Assembly (NCBI RefSeq): GCF_014138285.1
Contig: NZ_JACGXN010000002.1
Location: 496,001-560,000 of the forward strand
Reading direction: 5' to 3'
Source: Phyllobacterium myrsinacearum
GTDB taxonomy: Bacteria; Pseudomonadota; Alphaproteobacteria; Rhizobiales; Rhizobiaceae
Length of the DNA stretch: 64,000 nucleotides
Numbering within the stretch: position 1 is the first letter of the stretch; each line of letters begins with the position of its first letter. Made by a program: the position numbers and the translations under genes. The notes beneath the pieces were generated by a model. The model was given only the letters and a program-made list of their open reading frames with translations. It was not told the origin of the DNA and made no database searches. Below, piece by piece: positions 45,560-55,441 of this stretch.

Positions 45560-47758
45560 ATGTCCTCCAGCGAAACCGAGATCAAACAACAGGTTCTCCC
45601 AAGGGGCGCGCTCTATATGACGCTTCTGGCGCTGGCGACAACGATTGCCTCGTTCATCGTCATGATGGGCATCACCAATATCTCCCCGACAAAGGAGGTA
45701 ACCCAGCTCATCATTGCAGTGAATATCGTTTCGATTCTGCTGTTGGTCTATCTGTCCTATGCGACGGTAAGAAAGCTCTTCCTTTTCAAGAACAAGGAGA
45801 AGCACAATGACCTGCACGCCAATATTGCTTTTATCTTCGCGCTGATCGCATCGATCCCCTGCATTATTGTGGCCTGCTTTTCCCTCATCATCCTGGATAA
45901 CCGCCTGAATTCCTGGATCAATGTCGATAACAACAAGATCATCGACATGTCCATTAAGGCAGCACAATCCTATACGGAAGATAATGCCCAGAATCTGGTG
46001 ACGACGACGCTTTCCATGGCCATCGAGCTTGACCAGCGGCGCATGCTGTTCAGCCTGGATCGGGGCGCCTTTGCTGACTGGCTCACCTATGATGCCGGCC
46101 GGAACAACCTTCTGGGCGCATCTCTGGTCAAATCGACCGGCGAAACAGTTGTCAGCGCGAACCTCATCAATGATCACACACTGCCGCCGGTGCCATTGTC
46201 GGCGCTGCGCGGCGCCGCCGGCGACCGCCCCGCCCTGATCCCGCCGGGCGCCACCAATCTCGTCGGAGCCGTCATCAAGACGCAGACATTGCCGGATCTC
46301 TATCTCTATACCTTGCGCACGATCGATCCGTCGGCCCTGAACAATATGCGCATCATGACTGACAACAACAGTGAATATCAATCGCTGGCCAGCAACCGCA
46401 AGAACACGCAGATCGCCTATGCGCTGCTCTACATCGAACTGACGCTGCTGCTGCTGCTGACCGCCGTCTGGACGGGCATTGCCGTTGCCAATCGCGTGGT
46501 CCAGCCGATCCGCCTGCTCATCGGTGCAGCGGAAGAAGTCGCGACGGGAGATTTTGACGTTTCCGTTCCCGTCCGCGGGTCCGATGGCGACATTGGTTCA
46601 CTGTCCCTCACTTTCAACAACATGGTCAAACAGCTGAAGACCCAGCACACCGATCTTATTTCGGCAAAAGAGCAGATCGATGAGCGCCGGCGTTTTACCG
46701 AAGCCGTTCTTTCCGGCGTTACCGCCGGCGTGATCAGCGTCAACACGCAAGGCGACATTGCCGTCATTAACCGGCCAGCCGAAACCATGCTTCTCAATGA
46801 CGGCGTGTCGACAATCGGCAGCAATCTGACGGAACTCCTGCCGGAATTCGGCGAGGTTTTCACGACGGCACGCGATAGCGGGCGGTCCTCAAGCCGCAAA
46901 CAGGTCGCCATGACCCGCAACGGTGTTGCCCGCTCATTCAACGTCCAGATTACCCGCGAAGATGCGGACACCCAGAACACGTCCTATGTCGTCACCGTCG
47001 ATGACATCACCGATCTTGTTGCCGCGCACCGCTCGTCCGCATGGGCCGACGTGGCGCGCCGTATTGCTCATGAGATCAAAAATCCGCTGACGCCCATACA
47101 GCTTTCCGCCGAGCGTCTGCGCCGCCGCTATGGCAAGGTCATTACCGAAGATCGCGAGGTTTTCGACCAGTGCACCGAGACCATCATCCGGCAGGTGGGG
47201 GATATCGGCCGCATGGTGGACGAGTTTTCTGAATTCGCCCGCATGCCAAAACCGCAGCTGGCGGCAACCGATATTCGCGATGTCTTGCGCGACGCCTCTT
47301 TCCTTGTCGAAATCAGCAACAGCCAGATCAAATTCGAGCATGAATTTGCCGACGAATCGCTTGTTGGAAATTTCGACAGCCGGCTTTTGGGCCAGGCGTT
47401 CGGCAATATCATCAAGAATGCTTCGGAATCGATTGATGCAGTGCTTCAGTCCGGCGTTATCAGCGAAGGGTACATAATGGTGCGCGCAATGGCAGCCGGT
47501 CCTTCCATTATCGCCGAAGTACTCGACAACGGAAAAGGACTGCCTGCCGAAAACCGTCACCAGTTGCTCGAGCCTTACGTAACGACACGCGAAAAAGGCA
47601 CCGGACTGGGGCTTGCCATTGTCAAGAAGATTGTCGAGGACCATGGCGGACAGCTTGAGATGCACGATGCCCCTGCCAGTTTCCACGAGGGCCGCGGCGC
47701 GTTGGTGCGCATGATCTTCCCGCGATTGGTTGACCAAACCCCGGTAACGAAAAGTTAA
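45560..47758 (+). CDS. NtrY-like membrane sensor histidine kinase
   Basis: A 732-residue kinase laid out like NtrY. There are three hydrophobic segments (about 18-38, 50-70, 88-112), a periplasmic domain, a fourth segment (290-312), HAMP (312-365) and PAS (375-490). The kinase core has phosphoacceptor His504 in AHEIKNPLTPIQLSAERLRRR, N-box FGNIIKNASESID, and G-boxes DNGKGLP and KGTGLGLAIVKKI. NtrY normally lies beside ntrX in the ntrBC region; here no response regulator follows, so it is either a second NtrY or an orphan. Nitrogen or redox sensing is family knowledge only. Confidence 0.85.
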   Translation: MSSSETEIKQQVLPRGALYMTLLALATTIASFIVMMGITNISPTKEVTQLIIAVNIVSILLLVYLSYATVRKLFLFKNKEKHNDLHANIAFIFALIASIPCIIVACFSLIILDNRLNSWINVDNNKIIDMSIKAAQSYTEDNAQNLVTTTLSMAIELDQRRMLFSLDRGAFADWLTYDAGRNNLLGASLVKSTGETVVSANLINDHTLPPVPLSALRGAAGDRPALIPPGATNLVGAVIKTQTLPDLYLYTLRTIDPSALNNMRIMTDNNSEYQSLASNRKNTQIAYALLYIELTLLLLLTAVWTGIAVANRVVQPIRLLIGAAEEVATGDFDVSVPVRGSDGDIGSLSLTFNNMVKQLKTQHTDLISAKEQIDERRRFTEAVLSGVTAGVISVNTQGDIAVINRPAETMLLNDGVSTIGSNLTELLPEFGEVFTTARDSGRSSSRKQVAMTRNGVARSFNVQITREDADTQNTSYVVTVDDITDLVAAHRSSAWADVARRIAHEIKNPLTPIQLSAERLRRRYGKVITEDREVFDQCTETIIRQVGDIGRMVDEFSEFARMPKPQLAATDIRDVLRDASFLVEISNSQIKFEHEFADESLVGNFDSRLLGQAFGNIIKNASESIDAVLQSGVISEGYIMVRAMAAGPSIIAEVLDNGKGLPAENRHQLLEPYVTTREKGTGLGLAIVKKIVEDHGGQLEMHDAPASFHEGRGALVRMIFPRLVDQTPVTKS

Positions 47759-48006
47759 CGCAATTTCACGGTTCCGATATCAAATGTGATGATTCTGCGT
47801 CGGACAACAAATTGAGCGCCTTCACCGAAAGTGTTATCGTTCCTTCTGCTGTAATCCGGACGGCTGAATACCAATTCCGCACGCTCCGGCAGCAGGACAT
47901 GAACCACTCTTTAAAAATGATCGTTGGCCATGTGAGTCAGCGGCGGGTGTTCGTGTTCTTTGAGAACGCGCCGGTCTATCCGGTTACGCTCAACAGGAGG
48001 CAAGTG

Positions 48007-48108
48007 ATGCGACACGTTAAAGAAAACGGCGATCTGTCCAATTGGATGACATGCTCTGTCATCTTGTTCGGTGCAATGATGGTAGCTGCGGTTGTCTTTG
48101 CAATCTGA
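48007..48108 (+). CDS. 33-residue single-pass membrane small protein
   Basis: MRHVKENGDLSNWM precedes one hydrophobic helix that runs to the C-terminus (residues 15-33). AGGAGG lies 6 bases upstream of this ATG, which is why I prefer it to a 98-residue reading from 47812 whose N-terminal part has no binding site and no coding character. It lies alone between the kinase and the molybdenum-enzyme operon. Function unknown. Confidence 0.6.
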   Translation: MRHVKENGDLSNWMTCSVILFGAMMVAAVVFAI

Positions 48109-48363
48109 CCACCGGCCGACCATCTGGCATTTGTTCTCGGCGGCTATGCTGAACAGCGTGACCGCCCTGATTTGTCATTAACCTGACGAATGCAAGTCCA
48201 TTTCGGCACATTGAAATGATATAACGCGATGCCGCGCAGGTTCCTGCTATCACCTTCCTGTTACAACCTCTGGTAAGCACTGCTTTTCTGTGGCATCAAT
48301 CGCATATGCTGCGTTGACTTTGACACCTGTCCTGCGGGATGCGGATAACCGAGGAGCGGCCGA

Positions 48364-48816
48364 ATGATAGCCCTGAATATAAATGGCGAAGATCGCACTG
48401 TGGACGTCCCCGAGGATATGCCTCTGCTCTGGGTGCTGCGTGATGTGATTGGCTTGACCGGAACCAAATTCGGCTGTGGGATCGCCCAATGCGGCGCCTG
48501 CACGGTTCAACTTGACGGCAGGCCGGTACGCTCCTGTGTCCTGCCTGTCGCTTCCGTCGGCACACGGTCGATAACAACCATTGAAGCCGTTGGCGCCACG
48601 CCTGCGGGCAAGAAGATTCAGGACGCATGGCTTGATCTTGAAGTCATCCAGTGCGGCTACTGTCAGTCCGGGCAGATCATGTCCGCCTCCGCCCTGCTCA
48701 ATCGCAACCCTGATCCCAGTGACCGCGATATCGACACAGCCATGTCCGGCAATATCTGTCGATGCGGCACCTATCCTCGAATACGAGCGGCGATAAAACA
48801 GGCCGCGAAGGCCTGA
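48364..48816 (+). CDS. 2Fe-2S subunit of a xanthine dehydrogenase-family oxidoreductase (IorA/CoxS type)
   Basis: A 150-residue iron-sulfur subunit. An N-terminal plant-type ferredoxin cluster is bound by Cys residues in [22 protein letters not shown], and a C-terminal four-helix cluster by [10 protein letters not shown] and CRCGTYPRI. It passes electrons from the Moco subunit encoded 19 bp downstream to the cytochrome. It has no signal peptide, so it would be co-exported with the Tat-bearing large subunit. GAGGAG precedes the ATG. Confidence 0.92.
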   Translation: MIALNINGEDRTVDVPEDMPLLWVLRDVIGLTGTKFGCGIAQCGACTVQLDGRPVRSCVLPVASVGTRSITTIEAVGATPAGKKIQDAWLDLEVIQCGYCQSGQIMSASALLNRNPDPSDRDIDTAMSGNICRCGTYPRIRAAIKQAAKA

Positions 48817-48835
48817 GGAAATGGAGATAGCCAGC

Positions 48836-51133
48836 ATGAGCAAGCCATCCTCCTCCCCCTCCTCCAAAACCGGTCCTTCCCGCCGCACCTTCCTGCAAGG
48901 TGGCGGATTGCTTCTGGGCTTTGCACTGTTTGGCGCAAGCACGAAGCCGGTTCTCGCCGCGAGCACCGCACTGCCGGTTGACGGTGACGTCACCGCCGCC
49001 TTTTCACCCGATGCCTATATCCGCATCGGCACGGATGGGGCGATCACCCTCATCCTTCCCAACATTGAAATGGGTCAGGGCACCCATACCGGCGAAGCAA
49101 CGCTGATTGCCGAAGAACTGGAAGTCGGTCTTGATCAGGTGAAGGCCGTCGATGCACCGCCGAATGACAAGCTCTACGCCACCGCCGCTTTGGGCGGACA
49201 GGCAACCGGCGGTTCGACCTCCATGCGGGCCACGTGGGAACCGCTGCGCAAGGCAGGTGCAACAGCGCGGATGATGCTGGTGGCCGCAGCGGCCGCAGAG
49301 TGGTCAGTGCCCGTCACCGAATGCGTGGCCAAGCTTGGCGTGGTAACCCACCAGCCAACCGGACGCCAGCTTGCCTACGGAGCTCTTGCCGACGCGGCAG
49401 CCAGACAACCGGTGCCGTCAGACGTCACTTTGAAAGACCCGAAAGATTTCCAGCTGATCGGCAAGTCAAGCCGCAGGCTGGATACACCGGGCAAGGTCAA
49501 TGGCGCTGTGACATACGGCATCGATATCCGCGTGCCCGACATGAAGGTTGCAACCGTTGCCGCCTGCCCTGTCTTTGGCGGCAAGCTTGGGGATGTGGAC
49601 GACAAGAAAGCACGCGCCATCCCCGGTGTCCGCGATATCGTCAAACTGGACAATGCCGTTGCCGTCATCGGCGATCATTTCTGGGCAGCCAAGAAAGGCC
49701 TTGAAGCGCTCGATATCACCTGGGACGAAGGGGCCAACGCCAAAATTGGCAGTGCCAACATCATGGCCGCATTGAAAGCCGCATCCGAGCGCAAGAAGCC
49801 GATCATGGCGCGTCAGGAAGGTGATGTCGAAGGCAGGATGAAGGCCGCCGCGAAGAAGATCGAGGCGACCTACGAACTGCCGTTCCTTGCCCATGCTCCG
49901 ATGGAACCCATCAATTGCGTCGTGCATGTGCGTGCCGACGAATGTGAAATCTGGGTCGGCACACAGGTCCCGGCTATCGCCCAAGGTGTCGCCGCGAAAG
50001 TGACCGGTTTTCCCCTGGAGAAAGTCATCCTGCATAATCAGCTGATAGGCGGCGGCTTTGGCCGGCGCCTCGTGGCGGAATCCGTCGCACAGGCAACTGC
50101 CATCGCCAAGCAGGTGAGTTACCCGGTGAAAGTCATCTGGACCCGCGAAGAGGACATCCAGCACGATTTGTACCGGCCAGCCTATTACGATCGCATTTCC
50201 GCCGGTCTGGGCGCCGATGGCTTACCCACCGTGTGGGTCGACCATGTCGCTGGCGGTTCGGTACTTGGAAACTACATTCCGAGCGGCTGGCCCGAGGACA
50301 AGCTCGACGACGACGCGGTCGAAGGCGCTGCCAAGCCTCCCTATGACCTGCCGGTCATTCAGGTCGACTGGGTGCGCGAGGACCCGCCCGTTCCCATCAC
50401 ATGGTGGCGTGGGGTTGGCCCCACGCACAATGTTTTCGTGGTCGAGAGTTTCATGGACGAACTCGCCCATGCGGCGGGCAAGGACCCGGTGGAATATCGC
50501 CGTGCCCTAACCAAGAACCAGCCGCGTGCCGCGGGTGTGCTTGAGCTTGTCGCCGAGAAATCCGGCTGGAGTACACCGCTTGCCGCCGGCATGGGCCGCG
50601 GTATTTCCCTGCATGATGCCTTCGGCAGCTATATGGCCGCAGTGCTGGAAATTTCCGTTTCTCCGGCCGGTGAAATCACCCTGCACCGCGCTGTGGTCGC
50701 AGTGGATTGCGGGATCACGATCAACCCGAATACGGTGGAAGCACAGATAGAAGGCGGGCTGATCTTCGGTCTTTCGGCGGCGCTTTACAGTGGCATCACC
50801 TTTAGTGATGGCCGCGTCGACCAGAGCAATTTCCACGACTACCGAATCCTGCGCAACAATGAAGCGCCGAAGATCGAAATCTATCACGTCAAGAGCAGCG
50901 AATCTCCGGGAGGGATCGGTGAAACAGCAACGGTTTCAGCAGCGCCCGCCCTTGCCAATGCCATCTTTTCGGCAACCGGCAAGCGCCTGCGCACGCTTCC
51001 CTTCAACCGGGACGAGCTGAAGGGCGAAGGCGCCGACAAGAAAAGCGTGTCCATGGTGCCACCGCTCGCGGCACCCTTAGCCGCCGCGCTGGCAAGTATA
51101 AAGCCGACCGATACCGAACTTGAAAAGCTGTGA
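48836..51133 (+). CDS. Molybdopterin-binding subunit of aldehyde/isoquinoline oxidoreductase type, Tat-exported
   Basis: A 765-residue catalytic subunit. A twin-arginine signal (SRRTFLQGGGLLLGFALFG) lies at residues 17-40. MGQGTHTGEATLIAEEL and the FGRRL region contact Moco, and the C-terminal GGIGETATVSAAPAL holds the catalytic Glu. The two-part, IorB-like arrangement lacks an FAD subunit, so electrons go to the cytochrome c encoded next. I placed the start at ATG 48836 with GGAGA 8 bases upstream; ATG 48821 is possible but too close to its GAGG. Likely oxidises an aldehyde or N-heterocycle in the periplasm; substrate unknown. Confidence 0.9.
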   Translation: MSKPSSSPSSKTGPSRRTFLQGGGLLLGFALFGASTKPVLAASTALPVDGDVTAAFSPDAYIRIGTDGAITLILPNIEMGQGTHTGEATLIAEELEVGLDQVKAVDAPPNDKLYATAALGGQATGGSTSMRATWEPLRKAGATARMMLVAAAAAEWSVPVTECVAKLGVVTHQPTGRQLAYGALADAAARQPVPSDVTLKDPKDFQLIGKSSRRLDTPGKVNGAVTYGIDIRVPDMKVATVAACPVFGGKLGDVDDKKARAIPGVRDIVKLDNAVAVIGDHFWAAKKGLEALDITWDEGANAKIGSANIMAALKAASERKKPIMARQEGDVEGRMKAAAKKIEATYELPFLAHAPMEPINCVVHVRADECEIWVGTQVPAIAQGVAAKVTGFPLEKVILHNQLIGGGFGRRLVAESVAQATAIAKQVSYPVKVIWTREEDIQHDLYRPAYYDRISAGLGADGLPTVWVDHVAGGSVLGNYIPSGWPEDKLDDDAVEGAAKPPYDLPVIQVDWVREDPPVPITWWRGVGPTHNVFVVESFMDELAHAAGKDPVEYRRALTKNQPRAAGVLELVAEKSGWSTPLAAGMGRGISLHDAFGSYMAAVLEISVSPAGEITLHRAVVAVDCGITINPNTVEAQIEGGLIFGLSAALYSGITFSDGRVDQSNFHDYRILRNNEAPKIEIYHVKSSESPGGIGETATVSAAPALANAIFSATGKRLRTLPFNRDELKGEGADKKSVSMVPPLAAPLAAALASIKPTDTELEKL

Positions 51134-51144
51134 GGTCCTGAATC

Positions 51145-52449
51145 ATGAAAAGACTCGGCCTCCTCTTTCTCGCCGCCGTGGTCGTTGTTGCGGCTGGTGT
51201 TGCGATCTTCCTGTTCAAGCCAGCCTCCCTGCCGGATGTTTCTGAAGCACAGGCGAAGCTGCCGACAGGACAGGCGTTGATCGATCGTGGTGAATATCTG
51301 ACCCGCGCGGCGGACTGCGTTGCCTGCCACACCACCGCCGGCGGCAAACCCTATGCCGGCGGTCTCGCCTTCAAGCTGCCGTTCGGCACCATCTATTCGC
51401 CCAATATCACGGCGGACAAGGATACCGGCATCGGCAACTGGAGCGATGCGGAATTCGTGCGCGCCCTGCATCAGGGCATCGACAAGGATGGGCAAAACCT
51501 CTATCCGGCGTTTTCCTATGCGGCCTATGCCCAGATGACCACGGAAGATGCGCTGGCGATAAAGGCCTATCTCTTCAGCCTGCCGACGATCAAGGCCGAA
51601 GCGCCGAAGAACGAACTGGGTTTCCCCTTCAACCAGCGCTATGTGATGCGTTTCTGGAACCTGCTTTTCGTGCCGAGCGGCCCGTTGCAGCCTGACCCGG
51701 CACAGACAGCCGAATGGAACAGGGGTGCCTATCTGGTCGAAGCCATGGCCCACTGCGGCGAATGCCACACCCCGCGCAATCTGATGTTCGCGGTCGACAA
51801 CGGCAAGAAATTTGCAGGCGCCGAACTGCAGGGCTGGAAAGCCTACAATATCAGTTCGGATAAAAAGACCGGCATCGGCAACTGGACCGACCAGCAACTC
51901 TTCGACTACCTCTCGAAGGGCCACGCAGAAGGCCGCGGCTCTGCTACCGGCAGCATGGGGGAAGCCGTCGATTTCAGCCTGCGCCATCTGACGCCTGATG
52001 ACATCAAGTCCATCGTCACCTATGTGAAATCCGTGCCGCCCCAGACGTCCACCGACAATGCGATCGTCGAAGCCGAACCGGCCGCGTTGACCGCCTCCAC
52101 CGCCTATGCCCCGTCAGCGGATGGAGCAGCGCAGGATGGACTCGGGCTCAAGCTCTTCCAGGGTGCCTGTGCCAGTTGTCACGGCTGGAATGGCGAGGGC
52201 ATTCAAACACCCTATGCCGCACTGAAGGGCAGCCGGACGGTCAACGACCCTGACGGCACCAACCTCATACAGGTCATTCTGAAAGGTGCGCACATGACAA
52301 CGCCACAAGGGCGGCAATCAATGCCGGCTTTCGCCAACGCCTATTCGGATGTCGAGATCGCGGCGCTCAGCAACTATGTGCTGGGGCATTTCGGCGGCAA
52401 GGAATCGGCCATCACGCCTGAGGACGTCGCCACCGCGCGCAAGCAGTAA
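51145..52449 (+). CDS. Membrane-anchored triheme cytochrome c
   Basis: A 434-residue protein with an N-terminal hydrophobic anchor (residues 5-25) and three haem c sites: CVACH (near residue 57), CGECH (near residue 203) and CASCH (near residue 342). It matches the cytochrome subunit of membrane-bound alcohol and aldehyde dehydrogenases, which hands electrons to ubiquinone or a terminal oxidase. It lies 11 bp after the Moco subunit, completing a periplasmic dehydrogenase complex. Confidence 0.92.
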   Translation: MKRLGLLFLAAVVVVAAGVAIFLFKPASLPDVSEAQAKLPTGQALIDRGEYLTRAADCVACHTTAGGKPYAGGLAFKLPFGTIYSPNITADKDTGIGNWSDAEFVRALHQGIDKDGQNLYPAFSYAAYAQMTTEDALAIKAYLFSLPTIKAEAPKNELGFPFNQRYVMRFWNLLFVPSGPLQPDPAQTAEWNRGAYLVEAMAHCGECHTPRNLMFAVDNGKKFAGAELQGWKAYNISSDKKTGIGNWTDQQLFDYLSKGHAEGRGSATGSMGEAVDFSLRHLTPDDIKSIVTYVKSVPPQTSTDNAIVEAEPAALTASTAYAPSADGAAQDGLGLKLFQGACASCHGWNGEGIQTPYAALKGSRTVNDPDGTNLIQVILKGAHMTTPQGRQSMPAFANAYSDVEIAALSNYVLGHFGGKESAITPEDVATARKQ

Positions 52450-52528
52450 AGATCGGCAAATGAGGCCACGACATGGGCCTCATCATAAAATGCTTGATTT
52501 AGGAAACGATCTCTCCCTATATAGAAGC

Positions 52529-53152
52529 ATGTCAGATATTACAGAATCAAGCACTCTTGCTGTGCGCAGCCGTGGCCGTCCGCGCGAATTCGATATGAAT
52601 GAAGCGCTCGACAAGGCTTTACGCGTGTTCAGCGAACGCGGCTATCACGGCACCTCGATCGGCAATCTGACCGATGCCATGCAATTGGCATCAGGCAGTG
52701 TCTACAAGGCGTTCAAGGACAAGCGCGGCGTGTTTCTGGCTGCGTTTGATCGCTATCGGGCTGTGCGGAGCAGCAAGTTGCGCGCGGCTGTCGACACGGA
52801 CAAAAGGGGTTATGACCGAATCCGTGACGCGCTGGCCTTTTACGCCGACGCGTCCCATGGCGCCACGGGTAAGCAGGGTTGTCTCGTCGTCAGTTGTGCC
52901 AGCGAACTGGCGGTCTTCGATCCGGAAGTCGCGAAAAAAGTCGCGACCGCCATGGAGACCAACGAGGCCGTGCTTCTGGAACTGATCGAACAGGGCCAGA
53001 AAGATGGCTCAATTCCCGCCCACATTGATGTCGGGCCAACGGCGCGACTGATGCTCTGCCTTGTCCAGGGCATGCGCGTTGTCGGGAAAACCGGGCGTAC
53101 CCGCGAAGAAATGATGGCCGCCATCACCGTAGCCATGAAAATCCTGACCTGA
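52529..53152 (+). CDS. TetR-family transcriptional regulator
   Basis: A 207-residue regulator. The N-terminal helix-turn-helix is ALRVFSERGYHGTSIGNLTDAMQLASGSVYKAFKDKRGVFLAAF (residues 29-72); a TetR_C ligand-binding domain follows, with the CLVVSCASEL segment. The frame is open further upstream, but ATG 52529 with AGAAG nearby fits family length. It lies between the molybdenum-enzyme operon and an MFS exporter gene and may control one or both. Confidence 0.87.
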   Translation: MSDITESSTLAVRSRGRPREFDMNEALDKALRVFSERGYHGTSIGNLTDAMQLASGSVYKAFKDKRGVFLAAFDRYRAVRSSKLRAAVDTDKRGYDRIRDALAFYADASHGATGKQGCLVVSCASELAVFDPEVAKKVATAMETNEAVLLELIEQGQKDGSIPAHIDVGPTARLMLCLVQGMRVVGKTGRTREEMMAAITVAMKILT

Positions 53153-53197
53153 TCGCTTTTACCGATAAACACTCAATTCCCTCCCAAGGAGTTATCC

Positions 53198-54418
53198 ATG
53201 TCCTCGCCCCATTCAGACACCCCGTCTGATCATCCAGCCATTTCCCCGTGGTTGACCCTTTTGCTAGCAACCGCCTGCGGATTGATTGCCGCCAACCTTT
53301 ACTACGGCCAGCCGCTGGCTGGCCCCATCAGTGCTGAACTTGGCATGTCACCGGCAGCGGCTGGTCTCATCGTCACCCTGACACAGATCGGCTATGGCCT
53401 CGGCCTGCTGCTGATCGTGCCGCTTGGTGATCTGTTCGAAAACCGCCGTCTCATCCTGATCGTTATTCTCGCCGGCGCTGCAGCCCTGCTTGCTGCAGGT
53501 CTGGTGACGCATCCGTTGCCGTTCCTCGCCGCCGCGCTGTTCATTGGCCTCGGCTCGGTCGCCGTGCAGATCCTCGTGCCCTATGCCGCCCACATGGCAC
53601 CGGAAGCCGTGCGCGGCCGGGTCGTCGGCAATGTCGTCAGCGGCTTGATGCTGGGCATCATGCTGGCCCGCCCCGCCTCCAGCTTTATCGCCCAGTTTTC
53701 ATCATGGCACGTGGTGTTCTATCTCTCGTCCGCCGCAATGATTATCCTGATGATCGTGCTGGCGCTGGTCCTGCCCAAGCGGGTTCCCACGTCAAAGCTC
53801 ACATACCGTCAGTTGCTGTCTTCGATGGGCGGCCTTGCGGCGACAACCCCGATCCTGCAGCGCCGCGCGCTGTATCAGGCCTGCATGTTCGGAGCCTTCA
53901 GTGTTTTCTGGACCACGACACCGCTGCTTCTGGCCGGTCCGGAATTCGGCCTGTCCCAGGGCGGCATTGCCCTGTTTGCGCTTGCAGGCGTCGCCGGTGC
54001 CATTGCGGCTCCCATTGCAGGACGCTGGGCCGATGGCGGCCTGACACGCCCGGCAACGGTTTTTGCTATGCTGCTTGTATCGGCATCGTTTCTGATGACA
54101 CATCTTGCTCCGCATGGCTCGACACTGGCCCTGGGCCTACTCACGGCGGCGGCCATCCTGCTTGATTTTGGTGTCACCACCAGCCTCGTGCTTGGACAGC
54201 GGGCCATTTTCTCCCTCGGGCCGGAGTACCGCAATCGTTTGAACGGGCTTTACATGGCAACGTTCTTTACCGGCGGCGCCGTAGGTTCCGCTGTCGGCGG
54301 TTGGGCCTTTGCCCATGGCGGCTGGTGGCTGACCTCCTGGCTCGGATTTGCCCTTCCGGTGCTGGCACTTCTCTATTTCACCACAGAGAAGCGCGCTGTT
54401 CTGGCACCCGCCACGTAG
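53198..54418 (+). CDS. Major facilitator superfamily transporter (AraJ/YdhP-like exporter)
   Basis: A 406-residue protein with 12 hydrophobic segments. The first loop contains [20 protein letters not shown], and [12 protein letters not shown] is the motif A region between segments 2 and 3. Such drug:proton antiporter-family members export small molecules. CCAAGGAG lies upstream of the ATG. The TetR gene 45 bp upstream suggests a regulator-exporter pair, perhaps clearing the substrate or product of the molybdenum enzyme. Confidence 0.9.
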   Translation: MSSPHSDTPSDHPAISPWLTLLLATACGLIAANLYYGQPLAGPISAELGMSPAAAGLIVTLTQIGYGLGLLLIVPLGDLFENRRLILIVILAGAAALLAAGLVTHPLPFLAAALFIGLGSVAVQILVPYAAHMAPEAVRGRVVGNVVSGLMLGIMLARPASSFIAQFSSWHVVFYLSSAAMIILMIVLALVLPKRVPTSKLTYRQLLSSMGGLAATTPILQRRALYQACMFGAFSVFWTTTPLLLAGPEFGLSQGGIALFALAGVAGAIAAPIAGRWADGGLTRPATVFAMLLVSASFLMTHLAPHGSTLALGLLTAAAILLDFGVTTSLVLGQRAIFSLGPEYRNRLNGLYMATFFTGGAVGSAVGGWAFAHGGWWLTSWLGFALPVLALLYFTTEKRAVLAPAT

Positions 54419-54421
54419 ATC

Positions 54422-54796
54422 TTAATGCGGGGCATTCTGCGCCCCGCAACCCGGCACATCTTGTAGTTTGTAGTAGACCGGTATGCCCCGCTCATTGGCA
54501 ATGCGGACATCATTGTCAGCTCCCTTTGAAGCACCTGGAAGACGCAGGATCGCGTCGCACAGCGCGATCAGCCGGCCGGCGGCAGGATGGAATATCTGCT
54601 CGTAGAGATCATCGCCGATCTGCTTGCCACCGGCCGCATGCCATACGGGCAATGCCACCCATTCACCAATCATCGGCAGATGCCCGGCTTGAAACAGCGG
54701 CCAGGAGACCTCCTCCAGCCGCTTCAGATTGGCAGCCATCTTGTCGGCATCGTCATTGGTTCCGGACCGGTATGGGCCCGCGATCAGAATAAGCAT
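54422..54796 (-). CDS. DUF4406/nucleoside 2-deoxyribosyltransferase-like protein
   Basis: A 124-residue protein beginning LILIAGPYRSGTNDD, the IAGPY start of the nucleoside deoxyribosyltransferase-like fold, with CDAILRLPGASKGADNDVRIANERGIPVYY towards the C-terminus, where members bind nucleotide. Catalytic identity is uncertain; no activity is established for most of the family. AAGGAG precedes the ATG. It lies 26 bp downstream of a Nudix gene on the same strand, suggesting a nucleotide-metabolite clean-up pair. Confidence 0.75.
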   Translation of the reverse strand: MLILIAGPYRSGTNDDADKMAANLKRLEEVSWPLFQAGHLPMIGEWVALPVWHAAGGKQIGDDLYEQIFHPAAGRLIALCDAILRLPGASKGADNDVRIANERGIPVYYKLQDVPGCGAQNAPH

Positions 54797-54822
54797 GGGT
54801 TTCTCCTTAAGCTTTGTGCAGA

Positions 54823-55407
54823 TCAGGCGAAAATGTGCAGCGCTGCATGCTGCAGCAGCATGATTGTCTTGGCATCCTGAATGGTGCCTGCACCAATCAT
54901 GGCAAACGCTTGGTCGAATGGCAGTTCGAGGACATCGATATCCTCGCCCTCGGATTCCTCGCCGCCACCATTCGAGACACGATCGGAAGAGGTGTATTCC
55001 CCAGTAAAGAAATAGAGTTTTTCCGTCACGGACCCCGGACTCATGAAGGCTTCGAAGATCTTCCGGACGTGCTGCACACGATAGCCTGTCTCCTCCTCCA
55101 CCTCCTTGCGGATGCGTTCTTCAGGCGATGCATTGTCGAGCAGGCCCGCAGGCGCTTCGATCAGGAGTTCCGCGCAGCCGTTGACGAACGCCGGGTAGCG
55201 GAACTGACACGTCAGAATGACGGTCCGCCGTTCCTTGTCATAGAGCAGGATCGTTGCGCCATTGCCGCGATCATAGGTTTCCCGGCTCTGCGTCTGCCAC
55301 GTACCGTCATTGCGCAGATAATCGAAAGTCGTCTTCTTCAGCACATACCAGTCAGCGGAAAGGGTCTTCACGTCTCGGATACGCACACGTTCAGCAAGCT
55401 TCGTCAT
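54823..55407 (-). CDS. Nudix hydrolase (NudK/ADP-ribose pyrophosphatase-like)
   Basis: A 194-residue hydrolase. The Nudix box is GLLDNASPEERIRKEVEEETG (near residue 97), with Lys replacing the usual Arg of REUxEE. The surrounding TCQFRYPAFVNG and FMSPGSVTEKLYFFTGEY segments are those of NudK, which splits GDP-mannose, and of ADP-sugar pyrophosphatases. The gene is divergent from a DeoR regulator and followed by the deoxyribosyltransferase-like gene. Confidence 0.87.
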   Translation of the reverse strand: MTKLAERVRIRDVKTLSADWYVLKKTTFDYLRNDGTWQTQSRETYDRGNGATILLYDKERRTVILTCQFRYPAFVNGCAELLIEAPAGLLDNASPEERIRKEVEEETGYRVQHVRKIFEAFMSPGSVTEKLYFFTGEYTSSDRVSNGGGEESEGEDIDVLELPFDQAFAMIGAGTIQDAKTIMLLQHAALHIFA

Positions 55408-55441
55408 CGGATATCACCATGTTAGAGATGACTTGATAAAA

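Noticed and set aside
47812..48006. N-terminal extension giving a 98-residue protein
   Set aside because: No ribosome-binding site at its start and no coding character. The AGGAGG directly before the ATG at 48007 supports the short protein instead.
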